From the NCBI RefSeq assembly GCF_004343705.1, contig NZ_SKFH01000013.1, positions 1-64,000 on the forward strand: 64,000 nucleotides of DNA, in the 5' to 3' direction. The position numbers were made by a program, and so were the translations under genes. Positions 9,202-16,699 of this stretch are shown in pieces (within the stretch, counting starts at the first letter, position 1; the number at the start of each line of letters is the position of its first letter). The notes beneath the pieces are model-generated. The model had not been told where the DNA came from. It ran no database searches and saw nothing but the letters and a program-made list of their open reading frames with translations. The DNA comes from Flaviaesturariibacter aridisoli. Lineage in GTDB: Bacteria; Bacteroidota; Bacteroidia; Chitinophagales; Chitinophagaceae.

Positions 9202-9972
9202 ATGAAAAAGAATATATTCCTGGGTACGGCCGCCTTTGCCGCATTGTGCACCCTGGCGATCTCCTGCGTGAAAGACCCCGTTCAAGCCGAAGCGGCGCTG
9301 CCCCAGGGCAACGTGGTTTGGGACCTGCACGAATCGTTCGACTCCGTTGGCAAACTTACTTCGAAAGGCTGGGTGATCAAAAACCTCAGCGAGCCGATGG
9401 GCTCCACCGGCTGGCGCCAGGGCCGCTACGAATCCGCCCAGGGGATGCAGTATAAATTCAACGGACCCGTTCCCTATATCGGCTTCCCCGCCTTCCGCGC
9501 CAACACGGCTCCCACCGACTTTATTTCGGTAGACGTATCGGCCGTCAACGGCACCGGCAACCTGAGCGCCTGGCTCATTTCGCCCCAGATCCCGATGAAG
9601 AACGGCGACACGCTGATCTTCTACACCCGCACTGCCGACGACGCCAATTATCCCGATTACACCCGCGACCGCCTGCAGGTGCTGGCCAACTTCACCGACG
9701 GCACCGCCAACGTAGGCAGCAGCTCCACCTCCACCGGTTCGTTCACGACCGTTCTGGCCGACATCAACCAGAACTACATCGAGAACTTCAACGGCGGCTA
9801 CCCCGAGGTTTGGGCCCGCGCGCGCATCGTGATCAACAACATTCCGAACGGCGTTACCAGCACCGGCCGCTTTGCCTTCCGCTACGTCGGCAACGACGCC
9901 GGCCTGCAAGGCCCCAACTTCGCCTCGATCATCGGTATCGACGAACTGACCTACAAGCACAAGGGCGAATAA
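9202..9972 (+). CDS. choice-of-anchor J domain lipoprotein (paralogue)
   Basis: A 256-residue lipoprotein (lipobox AISC) with the same fold as the upstream neighbour. It has an ESFDS opening block, WLISPQIPMKNGDTLIFYTR and GRFAFRYVGND in matching places. It probably forms an operon with the previous gene and ends at a strong terminator at 9996-10023. Sequence identity to the neighbour is moderate, so the duplication is old. The role is unknown; surface adhesion or substrate binding is a guess from the fold. Confidence 0.8.
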   Translation: MKKNIFLGTAAFAALCTLAISCVKDPVQAEAALPQGNVVWDLHESFDSVGKLTSKGWVIKNLSEPMGSTGWRQGRYESAQGMQYKFNGPVPYIGFPAFRANTAPTDFISVDVSAVNGTGNLSAWLISPQIPMKNGDTLIFYTRTADDANYPDYTRDRLQVLANFTDGTANVGSSSTSTGSFTTVLADINQNYIENFNGGYPEVWARARIVINNIPNGVTSTGRFAFRYVGNDAGLQGPNFASIIGIDELTYKHKGE

Positions 9973-9995
9973 ACGCCCCGGCAACATACCCGAAG

Positions 9996-10023
9996 GCCCC
10001 GGCATTCCCGCCGGGGCTTTTTT
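9996..10023 (+). terminator. rho-independent terminator
   Basis: GCCCCGGC pairs with GCCGGGGC around a 6-base loop and is followed by six T residues. It ends the lipoprotein pair. Confidence 0.85.
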
Positions 10024-10056
10024 GTGCGCCGCTTTTTCTACCTTCGCCCGGCAACA

Positions 10057-10788
10057 ATGAAAGCCACCCCGCTCCTCGCCTTTTTCTTCATTCTGACCGC
10101 CTGCGGCGGCGGCGACCGCGCGGTAACACCCGCCACTTCCGGGCCTGCACCCACCGTTGCCCCGGCAACTGCCGACCCGGTGCCCGCGCGCCTTGACAGC
10201 TTTCGCCGCCTGGCGCGTCCCGGCGACCTGGTTTTGCGCCTCGGCGAGGATATGGTGAGCTACTCGATCCGCTACCTGTCCGAACGCGATCCCTCCTACT
10301 CGCATGTTGGCCTCGTGCTGGAAAAAGACGGCGCCTTGCAGGTGGCGCATATAGGCCCCTACGCCGGTGGCCGCGATACGCTGCAAAGCGAGCCGATCGA
10401 TTCCTTTCTCAGCCCCGCGCACAACCTGGCGGCCGGACTGTACCGCTTCCGCATCAGCGATGCCGAGCGGGCGCGCTTTCTGCGCAATGTCGCCGGCTAC
10501 CGGCAACGACGTGTGCACTTCGATTACGCGTATGACCTCGCCACGAACGACAAACTCTATTGCTCCGAGCTCATAGCAAAATCGCTATCGCCCGCTACAG
10601 GTAACCGCCTGCAGTTTGCGGCACAACCTGTACCCCCCTCCATGAAGCGGCTTATCGGCGCGTACCTGGCCGGCACCATCGGCGACTCCGCGCGCATCGG
10701 CACGGGGCGCTACATTCCGCTCGACGAATTATACCGCAGCGCCGTCTGCGATTCCATCCTGAAAATCTCGCTGCGTTCCACCCCATGA
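10057..10788 (+). CDS. YiiX-like permuted NlpC/P60 (papain-fold) lipoprotein hydrolase
   Basis: A 243-residue lipoprotein (signal peptide ending ILTAC). It has the order of motifs of YiiX/YebB-type permuted papain-like cysteine hydrolases: RPGDLVLR near 46, SHVGLV with the likely catalytic His, and LYCSEL with the likely catalytic Cys. Family members are amidase-like and some act on lipid or peptide bonds at the envelope; the substrate here is unknown. The ATG at 10057 is chosen over an upstream in-frame GTG at 10024 because it begins the signal peptide. Its stop overlaps the RNase HI start as ATGA. Confidence 0.8.
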   Translation: MKATPLLAFFFILTACGGGDRAVTPATSGPAPTVAPATADPVPARLDSFRRLARPGDLVLRLGEDMVSYSIRYLSERDPSYSHVGLVLEKDGALQVAHIGPYAGGRDTLQSEPIDSFLSPAHNLAAGLYRFRISDAERARFLRNVAGYRQRRVHFDYAYDLATNDKLYCSELIAKSLSPATGNRLQFAAQPVPPSMKRLIGAYLAGTIGDSARIGTGRYIPLDELYRSAVCDSILKISLRSTP

Positions 10789-11255
10789 ACACTCCCCCCA
10801 TTATTATGTATACCGACGGCTCTGCCCGCGGCAATCCCGGCCCCGGCGGCTACGGCGTAGTGCTGATGAGCGGCCCGCACCTCAAGGAGCTCGCGCAGGG
10901 CTACCGCCGCACGACGAACAACCGTATGGAACTGCTGGCCGTGATCAAGGGCCTGGAAGCGCTGAAGCGCCCCGGTCAGTCCGTGACCGTGTACTCCGAC
11001 AGTCAGTATGTAGTGAAAGCGGTGGAGGAAGGCTGGCTGCGCAACTGGATCCGCATAGGCTTCAAGGGCAAGAAGAACGCCGACCTCTGGAAGCGCTACC
11101 ACGAGTTGTCGCAACTGCACAGCGTCCGCTTCGTGTGGGTGAAAGGGCACGCCGACAACGCCTACAACAACCGCTGCGACGAGCTTGCCACGGCCGCTGC
11201 CGATGGCAAGGGCCTGCAGGTGGACCAGGGCTACGAATCCGGCGCGGCGGGGTAG
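10785..11255 (+). CDS. rnhA: ribonuclease HI
   Basis: A 156-residue RNase HI, which degrades RNA in RNA-DNA hybrids. The catalytic acidic residues are in YTDGSARGNPGPGG (Asp10), NNRMELLA (Glu near 48), YSDSQYV (Asp near 70) and the late NNRCDELA (Asp near 134). The length is that of the bacterial family, with no N-terminal hybrid-binding domain. It overlaps the upstream hydrolase gene by four bases, so the two are translated in tandem. Confidence 0.95.
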   Translation: MNTPPIIMYTDGSARGNPGPGGYGVVLMSGPHLKELAQGYRRTTNNRMELLAVIKGLEALKRPGQSVTVYSDSQYVVKAVEEGWLRNWIRIGFKGKKNADLWKRYHELSQLHSVRFVWVKGHADNAYNNRCDELATAAADGKGLQVDQGYESGAAG

Positions 11256-11262
11256 CACACGG

Positions 11263-11413
11263 CATTGCGAGCGTAGCAGCCTGCCCGCCAATGGCGCGGA
11301 AGCAAACTCCACGACCGTAAGACCGTTTCCAACCTGACTTGTACCAATGAACCCACCTGGAATAGAGAAACACGCTGCGTAACGGAGGAGTTTGCTTCGC
11401 TACGCTCGCAATG
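11263..11413. repeat. inverted-repeat element, copy 1 (about 150 bp)
   Basis: The outer arms CATTGCGAGCGTAGC and GCTACGCTCGCAATG are exact inverted repeats. Just inside, GAAGCAAACTCC pairs with GGAGTTTGCTTC. The interior has no ORF. A second copy is at 35769-35922. It lies in a convergent gap directly next to a bidirectional terminator. It looks like a non-autonomous palindromic element or MITE, with no transposase in the window. Confidence 0.85.
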
Positions 11414-11444
11414 AAAAAAGCCATCGCGTTGCGATGGCTTTTTT
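11414..11444. terminator. bidirectional terminator
   Basis: Six A, an 8-bp stem GCCATCGC/GCGATGGC with a GTT loop, then six T. It can serve rnhA on the plus strand and the membrane-protein gene on the minus strand. Confidence 0.9.
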
Positions 11445-11450
11445 CATTTT

Positions 11451-11477
11451 ATCTGCGTTATCTGCGCAATCTGCGTG
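11451..11477. repeat. three iterated 9-mers (ATCTGCGNN)
   Basis: ATCTGCGTT, ATCTGCGCA and ATCTGCGTG run head to tail up to the stop codon of the next leftward gene. The convergent gap at 35.9 kb has the same three-unit layout with a different 9-mer. Confidence 0.8.
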
Positions 11478-12035
11478 CTAGAAGGCAACCTGCTGCTCCT
11501 TGCGGGTCATCAGGAACCAGCTGCCGAAAAACAGCGCCGAGAAGAAGGCGGTAGCTACGAGGCTCCAGCCGTAGAACGGCAGGCCGTCGGCGAAGCATTG
11601 CATCAGTCCGCCAAAGGTCTTCGGACGGCTGTAGCCGCCGCCTCCGATCCATACCTGGAAGTTGCTGAGCAGGAAGTAAGCCGTAGGTGCGGCGATCGAA
11701 GCACCGGCGATGCGGCCGACATTGAAGTTGCGGATGAAGAATCCGAAGACCGTCATCGACACGAAGAGTACATAATTGATGGATTGTCCTTCGTAAAAGC
11801 CCGGGATCTTCGAATAACCGCTTACATACAGCAATTGATAGACCGCATCGGACAGCAGCATGGAAGCCAGGGGCATGAGGAACGACCACTTCTTCTCGCG
11901 AATGACGGCGCCGCTGAAGAGAGCTATGGCGATCTGCGGCGCGAAGCCGAAGGGACGGCCATCCCACACACGGTACAGCGAGCAGGCCAGCACCAGCAGA
12001 CCGAACGAAAGAAGGAGCGATGTATTGCGTTTCAT
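11478..12035 (-). CDS. DUF6580-like integral membrane protein
   Basis: A 185-residue membrane protein with about five hydrophobic segments, including LLLSFGLLVLACSLYRV and ASIAAPTAYFLLSNFQVWI. It opens with DGRPFGFAPQIAIALFSGA and carries the glycine-rich IGGGGYSRPKTFGGLMQCF loop typical of DUF6580-type proteins. The function is unknown; the family is sometimes near cobalamin or metal uptake genes, which is not the case here. The ATG at 12035 fits a promoter at 12055-12062, and a longer frame to 12098 would run through that promoter. Confidence 0.75.
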   Translation of the reverse strand: MKRNTSLLLSFGLLVLACSLYRVWDGRPFGFAPQIAIALFSGAVIREKKWSFLMPLASMLLSDAVYQLLYVSGYSKIPGFYEGQSINYVLFVSMTVFGFFIRNFNVGRIAGASIAAPTAYFLLSNFQVWIGGGGYSRPKTFGGLMQCFADGLPFYGWSLVATAFFSALFFGSWFLMTRKEQQVAF

Positions 12036-12054
12036 CAAGGTCAAAATTAGGCGA

Positions 12055-12062
12055 CAAAAATA
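12055..12062 (-). promoter_or_regulatory. minus-7 promoter element TATTTTTG
   Basis: A TAnnTTTG match on the minus strand, 19 bp ahead of the ATG at 12035. It fixes the start of the DUF6580-like gene. Confidence 0.6.
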
Positions 12063-12090
12063 GGGAACTCCGCGGATCGCTTCGCACAAT

Positions 12091-13296
12091 TTATACACCG
12101 GGCACGAGGGCCGTGCACACGCTCAGGTCACCATCGGCCTGCAGCTGCAGCACGCCTTCGGAAGCCAGGAAGAACGCAGATCCGGGCCGCAGCACGTGCT
12201 TCGCCGAACCCTCGAAAGCGCTGCCGTTGCCTTCCAGCACCAGCAGGATCGACGGTGTGTCGGCGCACACGAAATGGCGGTCGCCGGAGCGGAGGCGGCA
12301 GTGCTCGAGGGCGAACTCCTTCACCGGGGCCGCGTAGTCGCCGCAGGTGCCGGCGGAGCGCCTCAGGATCCGCGGCTCGGTGGGCTCGAAGCGCACGAGG
12401 CGGAGCAATTCGGGCACATCGCGGTGCTTGGGTGTGAGGCCGGCGCGCAGCACGTTGTCGGAGTTGGCCATTACTTCCACGCACTGGCCTTCGAGGTAGG
12501 CATGCGGCACGCCCGCATCCTGGAAGATGCCGTCGCCGGCGTTGAGGCGCAGCAGGTTGAAGAGGTAGATGGAAAAAAGACCGGGGTCGAGATCGCCCTG
12601 CGGGCAAAATGTTTCCACCGCGCGTGCGGCCCAGAAGTCGGGCGAAAATTTCGACAGCGCGCCGGCCCGGTATTCGGGCAGGATGCGATCTACGAGCGGC
12701 TGCAGCAGGCGGTTCACCTCGGCTTGGGGCAGGCGCAGTACGCGCTCATACAGCCGGCGGTAGTCGCCGCCGAACCAGGATTGCAGCTCCGCCAGCTCGG
12801 GCGTTTCGGCAAACATCGCCCCCAGCGATGCTTCGTCGCGGAAGCCGTGTAGCAGCCAGAATTCGCTGAGCCCCATCATGATCTCGGGCTTGTGCTGCGC
12901 GTCTTTGTAATTGCGCTGCGGGGCATCGGCGGGAATACCGGCGGCGGCTTCGCGGGCGAATCCGGCGCGGGCTTGTTCCGCATCGGGATGCACCTGGATG
13001 GACAGCATCTGCGCCACGTCGAGCACTTTGAGGAGGAACGGGAGGCCCCCAAAGCGTTCGCGCACCGCATGACCGAGGTAGAACTCGGGTTCGTCCGCGA
13101 TAAAGCGGTCGAGGGGCTGCGCGCCGGCTGACGTGTGCACCGTGGCCGGGCAGGCCGGGTGTACGCCCAGCCAGTATTCGGCCCAGGGCTTGTCGCCGGG
13201 TACTTCCCCCAGTAATCTGGGGAGAAAAACACGCCCGCCCCATGCGTAGTGCTGCACGATTCCGGTGATGGGAAAAACACGTTGGTCCAATTGCAC
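12091..13296 (-). CDS. manA: mannose-6-phosphate isomerase, class I
   Basis: A 401-residue type I phosphomannose isomerase that interconverts fructose-6-P and mannose-6-P, supplying GDP-mannose and related sugars. It is a zinc cupin enzyme. Visible are HYAWGG, the metal-ligand motif SIQVHPD, the HKPEIM motif, and the signature block DAGVPHAYLEG followed by EVMANSDNVLRAGLTPKH. The length is normal. The start is taken as GTG at 13296, since the conserved QxYAWGG region begins close to it; an in-frame TTG at 13290 is an alternative. Confidence 0.93.
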   Translation of the reverse strand: MQLDQRVFPITGIVQHYAWGGRVFLPRLLGEVPGDKPWAEYWLGVHPACPATVHTSAGAQPLDRFIADEPEFYLGHAVRERFGGLPFLLKVLDVAQMLSIQVHPDAEQARAGFAREAAAGIPADAPQRNYKDAQHKPEIMMGLSEFWLLHGFRDEASLGAMFAETPELAELQSWFGGDYRRLYERVLRLPQAEVNRLLQPLVDRILPEYRAGALSKFSPDFWAARAVETFCPQGDLDPGLFSIYLFNLLRLNAGDGIFQDAGVPHAYLEGQCVEVMANSDNVLRAGLTPKHRDVPELLRLVRFEPTEPRILRRSAGTCGDYAAPVKEFALEHCRLRSGDRHFVCADTPSILLVLEGNGSAFEGSAKHVLRPGSAFFLASEGVLQLQADGDLSVCTALVPGV

Positions 13297-13328
13297 GGCA
13301 ATCCTAATTTGACCGCTAAAATTAAGGC

Positions 13329-13685
13329 ATGGCGCTGCACAATGAACGCGGAAAAAATGCTGAAGTCCTGGCGGCTTCCTGGCTCGAACGCTCCGGCTAC
13401 CGCATCCTCGATACCAACTGGCGCTACGGGCACCTCGAGATCGACGTCATCGCGCTCAAGGACGGCATCCCACACTTCGTGGAGGTGAAATACAAATCGG
13501 GCGGTCGCTTCGGGCCACCGGAGCTAAAGGTGAACAAGCAGAAGTTCCGCAACATTTCCAATGCCGCTTCCGCTTGGCTGCGCCGCAACCACCACTTCCG
13601 CGACATGCGGATCGATATCCTGGCCATTACCGAATTGCCGGGTAAAGAGCCCGAGTACTTTTTTATCAGGAACGTGTTTCTGTGA
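13329..13685 (+). CDS. YraN family protein (UPF0102, endonuclease-like fold)
   Basis: A 118-residue protein of the YraN/UPF0102 family, which has a restriction-endonuclease-like core. The opening G-AEVLAASWLERSGYRIL block is typical, as are the putative active-site residues in HLEIDVIAL and HFVEVKYK. The role in cells is not established. It is transcribed divergently from manA across a 32-bp gap, and its stop lies 2 bp from that of the convergent YkgJ-type gene. Confidence 0.9.
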   Translation: MALHNERGKNAEVLAASWLERSGYRILDTNWRYGHLEIDVIALKDGIPHFVEVKYKSGGRFGPPELKVNKQKFRNISNAASAWLRRNHHFRDMRIDILAITELPGKEPEYFFIRNVFL

Positions 13686-13687
13686 CC

Positions 13688-14188
13688 TCAGAGCTTACCC
13701 ACCTTTTCGATCAGCTTCTCCACGAACGTAAACGTGGCCGGGCAATACTGCACATTCTGGCGATGAATGTGGAGGTAGTCGCGGGCGGGCTTTTTGGCGA
13801 GGTGCGGGAAACCGGCACAGTCGGCGGGGCGGATCGCGTAGATGGAGCACATGTTCGTGCGGAGGTCGAGAAACTGGCAGGGCGTGCTGCGGTTCATCCA
13901 CTCCCCTTTGCGGTCTTTGTAGAGCCACTTTTTCTTGAAGTCTTCCTCCGTCATGCCGAGGTGGGCGCAGATGCGCTTCAGGTCCTGCGCCGTATAGGTC
14001 GGCGTCATCACACGGCAGCAATTGGAGCAGGCCAGGCAATCCACCTCGGCCCAGGTTTCCCGGTCCGTTTCGGCCGTCAGCGCATCGAAGCGGCGAGGAA
14101 TGTTCGCCTCCAGCTTCGTCAGAAAGCGGCGGAGACGCGGACGGTGGATGTTGACCTTTTCATTGAACTTGCGGCGATAGACGGACAT
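13688..14188 (-). CDS. YkgJ family cysteine cluster protein
   Basis: A 166-residue YkgJ-type protein, thought to bind zinc or an iron-sulfur centre through a Cys cluster. The cysteines are seen as DCLACSNCC near 50-58, then TPCQFLD, NMCSIYAIRPADCAGFPH and a late YCPA. The order matches the CxxCCxxC family pattern. It lies convergent to yraN and divergent from xerD. The substrate is unknown for most of the family. Confidence 0.88.
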   Translation of the reverse strand: MSVYRRKFNEKVNIHRPRLRRFLTKLEANIPRRFDALTAETDRETWAEVDCLACSNCCRVMTPTYTAQDLKRICAHLGMTEEDFKKKWLYKDRKGEWMNRSTPCQFLDLRTNMCSIYAIRPADCAGFPHLAKKPARDYLHIHRQNVQYCPATFTFVEKLIEKVGKL

Positions 14189-14209
14189 GGCGTGAAGATA
14201 GAGAAACGA

Positions 14210-14287
14210 TCAATATTCCATGTTCAATATTCCATGTTCCAAAACTTTCTCCCTGAAAATGGCGCATGGACCGTTGAGAATTGAGAA
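14210..14287. repeat. short direct repeats between ykgJ-type gene and xerD
   Basis: A 14-mer (TCAATATTCCATGT) is duplicated head to tail at 14210-14237, and a 7-mer TTGAGAA is duplicated at 14274-14287. Both lie in the divergent gap ahead of xerD. Confidence 0.8.
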
Positions 14288-14308
14288 TTATTCGTCCAAC
14301 TTTACACC

Positions 14309-15208
14309 GTGTGGGAGCATTACAAAAAAGGATTCAAGGCCTACCTGCAGCTCGAGAAGTCGCTGTCGGGCCACTCCATTGAGGCGTACCTCCGCGACCT
14401 CGACAAGCTGACGGCCCACCTGGAGCTGGAAGGCCTGCGGCCGCAACCCTCCGACCTGAGCCTTGGCGATCTGCAGGGCTTTGTGAAGCGGATCGCGGAG
14501 CTGGGATTGACGCAGAGCTCGCAGGCCCGCGTCATCAGCGGCATCCGTGCCTTTTACAAATACTGCCTGCTGGAAGACATCACCCGCACCGACCCAACGA
14601 CCCTGCTGGAGGCGCCCAAGCTGCGCCGGCAACTGCCCGATGTGCTGTCCGTGGGCGAGATCGATGCCATCCTGGCCCAGGTTGACCGCAGCAAGCCCGA
14701 GGGCGAGCGCAACTGGGCGCTGCTACACACGCTCTATAGCTGCGGCCTGCGGGTGAGCGAGCTGGTGAACCTGCGGCTGTCGCAGCTGTACTTCGATGTA
14801 GGCTTTGTGCGCGTCATCGGCAAGGGCAACAAGGAGCGCATCGTACCGATTGGCAGTGAGGCGATCAAGGCCATTCAAAACTACGTGCGGCACGTGCGGG
14901 TGCATACGGCCCCGCAAAAGGGCGAAGAGGACCTCCTGTTCCTGAACCGGCGCGGCAAGCGGCTTTCGCGCGTGATGGTGTTCCTGGTGATCAAAGAACT
15001 CGTGGCAAGGGCGGGCATCGAAAAATCCGTTTCGCCGCACACCTTCCGCCATTCTTTTGCCACGCACCTCGTGGAGGCCGGCGCCGACCTGCGGGCCGTT
15101 CAGGAAATGCTTGGCCACGAAAGTATCACCACCACCGAGATCTACACCCACCTCGACCGGGAGTTTCTGCGGCGCACCCTGCAGGAGTTTCACCCCGCGT
15201 TCAGGTAA
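14309..15208 (+). CDS. xerD: site-specific tyrosine recombinase XerD
   Basis: A 299-residue tyrosine recombinase that resolves chromosome dimers at dif together with XerC. The N-terminal SAM-like DNA-binding domain fills about 1-95. The catalytic residues appear in order: Arg in CGLRVSELVNL, Lys in GKGNKER, HTFRHSFATHL (His and Arg), the later GHESITTTEIYTHL (His and Tyr nucleophile). The start is a GTG at 14309. No integrase-type neighbours or attachment sites are present, so this is the housekeeping enzyme rather than a phage integrase. Confidence 0.93.
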   Translation: MWEHYKKGFKAYLQLEKSLSGHSIEAYLRDLDKLTAHLELEGLRPQPSDLSLGDLQGFVKRIAELGLTQSSQARVISGIRAFYKYCLLEDITRTDPTTLLEAPKLRRQLPDVLSVGEIDAILAQVDRSKPEGERNWALLHTLYSCGLRVSELVNLRLSQLYFDVGFVRVIGKGNKERIVPIGSEAIKAIQNYVRHVRVHTAPQKGEEDLLFLNRRGKRLSRVMVFLVIKELVARAGIEKSVSPHTFRHSFATHLVEAGADLRAVQEMLGHESITTTEIYTHLDREFLRRTLQEFHPAFR

Positions 15209-15214
15209 TGCGCT

Positions 15215-15302
15215 GATGTGCTGGTCTGCTAATGGGGTAGCTGGTTATCCGATTTTCAGACGCTTCCTACTAGCAGATTTGCCTAGTAGCAGACTAGCAG
15301 AT
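15215..15302. repeat. degenerate iterated CTGCTA-type repeats
   Basis: Forward motifs GCTGGTCTGCTAATGG and GTAGCTGGTTATC face reverse motifs CTAGCAGAT and AGTAGCAGACTAGCAGATGG, giving loose inverted arms in the gap after xerD. Confidence 0.5.
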
Positions 15303-15306
15303 GGTT

Positions 15307-15314
15307 TACATTTG
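15307..15314 (+). promoter_or_regulatory. minus-7 promoter element TACATTTG
   Basis: An exact TAnnTTTG match 17 bp ahead of the DUF2911 gene's ATG. Confidence 0.65.
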
Positions 15315-15331
15315 TCCAAAACCAAAAAACT

Positions 15332-16165
15332 ATGCTTAAAAGCGTATTCGTAACGATTGCTGCCGCCTGCCTGATGCTGACTGCTGATGCCCAGCAGCTC
15401 CGCACGCCGGCGCCGAGCCCGTCGCAGATGCTGCGCCAGGATTTCGGCATTTCTTCCGTTGAGCTGAACTACTCGCGCCCCTCTATGCGCGGCCGCAAGA
15501 TCTTCGGAGACCTTGTGCCGTTCGGACAGGTTTGGCGCACCGGCGCCAACAGCGCCACGCGCCTTAAGTTCGCAGATGACGTGACCATTGGCGGTCAACC
15601 GCTCAAGGCCGGCGAATATGCCGTCTTTACCATCCCCGGCGAAAAAGAATGGGAGATCATCATCAATAAAGGAACGGCCAACTGGGGCACCGACTACAAG
15701 CAGGACCTCGACCTTTTCCGTTTCAAAGTGCCCAGCACGACAATGCCCATCCCGGTGGAAAATTTCACGATGCAGTTTGGCAACATAAAGAACAACGCTA
15801 TGGACCTCCAGATCATGTGGGACCGCACCGCCGTTAACGTACCCATCACGATCGACAGCGACAAGAAGATCATGGGCCAGATCGACCAGTTGATGAACAA
15901 GGACAACCGGCCTTACTTCTCGGCTGCGATGTATTACATGGACAACAACAAGGACCTCAATCAGGCCCTCACCTGGTTCGACAAAGCCGTGGAGCAGAAC
16001 CCGAATGCCTACTGGATCCAGTACCAGCGCGCCGTTGCGCTGTCGAAGCTGGGCCGCAAGCAGGAAGCTATGGCCGCCTCGCAAAAATCAATGCAGCTCG
16101 CCAAAGACCAAGGCAACCCCGACTACGTGAAGCTGAATGAAAAGCTGCAGGTAACATTGAAATAA
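15332..16165 (+). CDS. DUF2911 domain protein with C-terminal TPR
   Basis: A 277-residue exported protein. It has a Sec signal peptide ending LMLTADAQQ and then a DUF2911 domain at about 25-165, with the family signatures VELNYSRPSMRGRKIFG and FGQVWRTGANSAT. The last 100 residues form TPR-like helices (QALTWFDKAVEQNPNAYW). It is periplasmic or surface-located. The biochemical role of DUF2911 is unknown. A strong terminator follows at 16201-16233. Confidence 0.88.
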   Translation: MLKSVFVTIAAACLMLTADAQQLRTPAPSPSQMLRQDFGISSVELNYSRPSMRGRKIFGDLVPFGQVWRTGANSATRLKFADDVTIGGQPLKAGEYAVFTIPGEKEWEIIINKGTANWGTDYKQDLDLFRFKVPSTTMPIPVENFTMQFGNIKNNAMDLQIMWDRTAVNVPITIDSDKKIMGQIDQLMNKDNRPYFSAAMYYMDNNKDLNQALTWFDKAVEQNPNAYWIQYQRAVALSKLGRKQEAMAASQKSMQLAKDQGNPDYVKLNEKLQVTLK

Positions 16166-16200
16166 AGTCGGCTGTGCTATCAGACGCCTGATAACCAAAT

Positions 16201-16233
16201 AAAAAGAGACGCGCTGGGCGCGTCTCTTTTTTT
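16201..16233. terminator. bidirectional terminator
   Basis: AAAAAGAGACGCGC pairs with GCGCGTCTCTTTTT around a short loop. It lies between the convergent DUF2911 and PH-domain genes. Confidence 0.88.
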
Positions 16234-16250
16234 ATGCAGCAGCGGTCTGC

Positions 16251-16631
16251 TCAACCGAGTACGTGCTTTGCAAGCACTTTTTGCAGGTCATAGATGTTCA
16301 CCTGCTTGTTGAATTTCTTGGTGATGCTCGGGTTTACCTCGCTGGAGATCCAGAGCTTCAGTTCGGCGTCGAGATCGAAGTGACCGGCGGTCTCGATGCT
16401 GAAGCGCGTGATGCTTTTGTAGGCCACGGACAAGTACTCGATCTTGCGGCCGGTGAGCCCCTGTTTGTCCACGAGGATCAGGCGTTTGTTGGTAAAAAGG
16501 AATACATCGCGCAGCAGCTTGAAGCCGATTTCCAGCTGCTCGTTTTCCGTCAGCAGGTTTCCGTATTCCTTGTTCATTTCGGCAGGGTCGGCTACGCCGG
16601 CATTACCCAGCAGCGACGAAAAAAATCCCAT
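16251..16631 (-). CDS. bacterial PH domain protein
   Basis: A 126-residue protein matching the bacterial pleckstrin-homology family. It has an N-terminal MGFFSSLLG stretch, then FKLLRDVFLFTNKRLILVDKQG and IEYLSVAYKSITRFSIETAG, the usual beta-strand pattern. There is no signal peptide or membrane anchor. Such proteins are stress- or envelope-related with poorly known function. The ATG at 16631 is clear, although the open frame extends far upstream inside the symporter gene as a shadow. Confidence 0.85.
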   Translation of the reverse strand: MGFFSSLLGNAGVADPAEMNKEYGNLLTENEQLEIGFKLLRDVFLFTNKRLILVDKQGLTGRKIEYLSVAYKSITRFSIETAGHFDLDAELKLWISSEVNPSITKKFNKQVNIYDLQKVLAKHVLG

Positions 16632-16699
16632 TGTGTTGGTTTTGATGAAAGAAAAAATAGTGTTTTTGACCCGAACGGGCAACGGGTTGCGCCGGGGCG

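Noticed and set aside
6538-10518. Minus-strand open frame of 1326 codons across the carboxyltransferase and lipoprotein genes
   Set aside because: It runs antisense through four genes with clear products and intergenic DNA; no recognisable domain, so a GC-driven shadow.
11263-11413. Possible insertion sequence
   Set aside because: It is only about 150 bp with no ORF; it is at most a non-autonomous palindromic element.
14309-15208. Possible phage or island integrase
   Set aside because: It matches housekeeping XerD in length and motifs, with no attachment sites, tRNA or phage genes near it.
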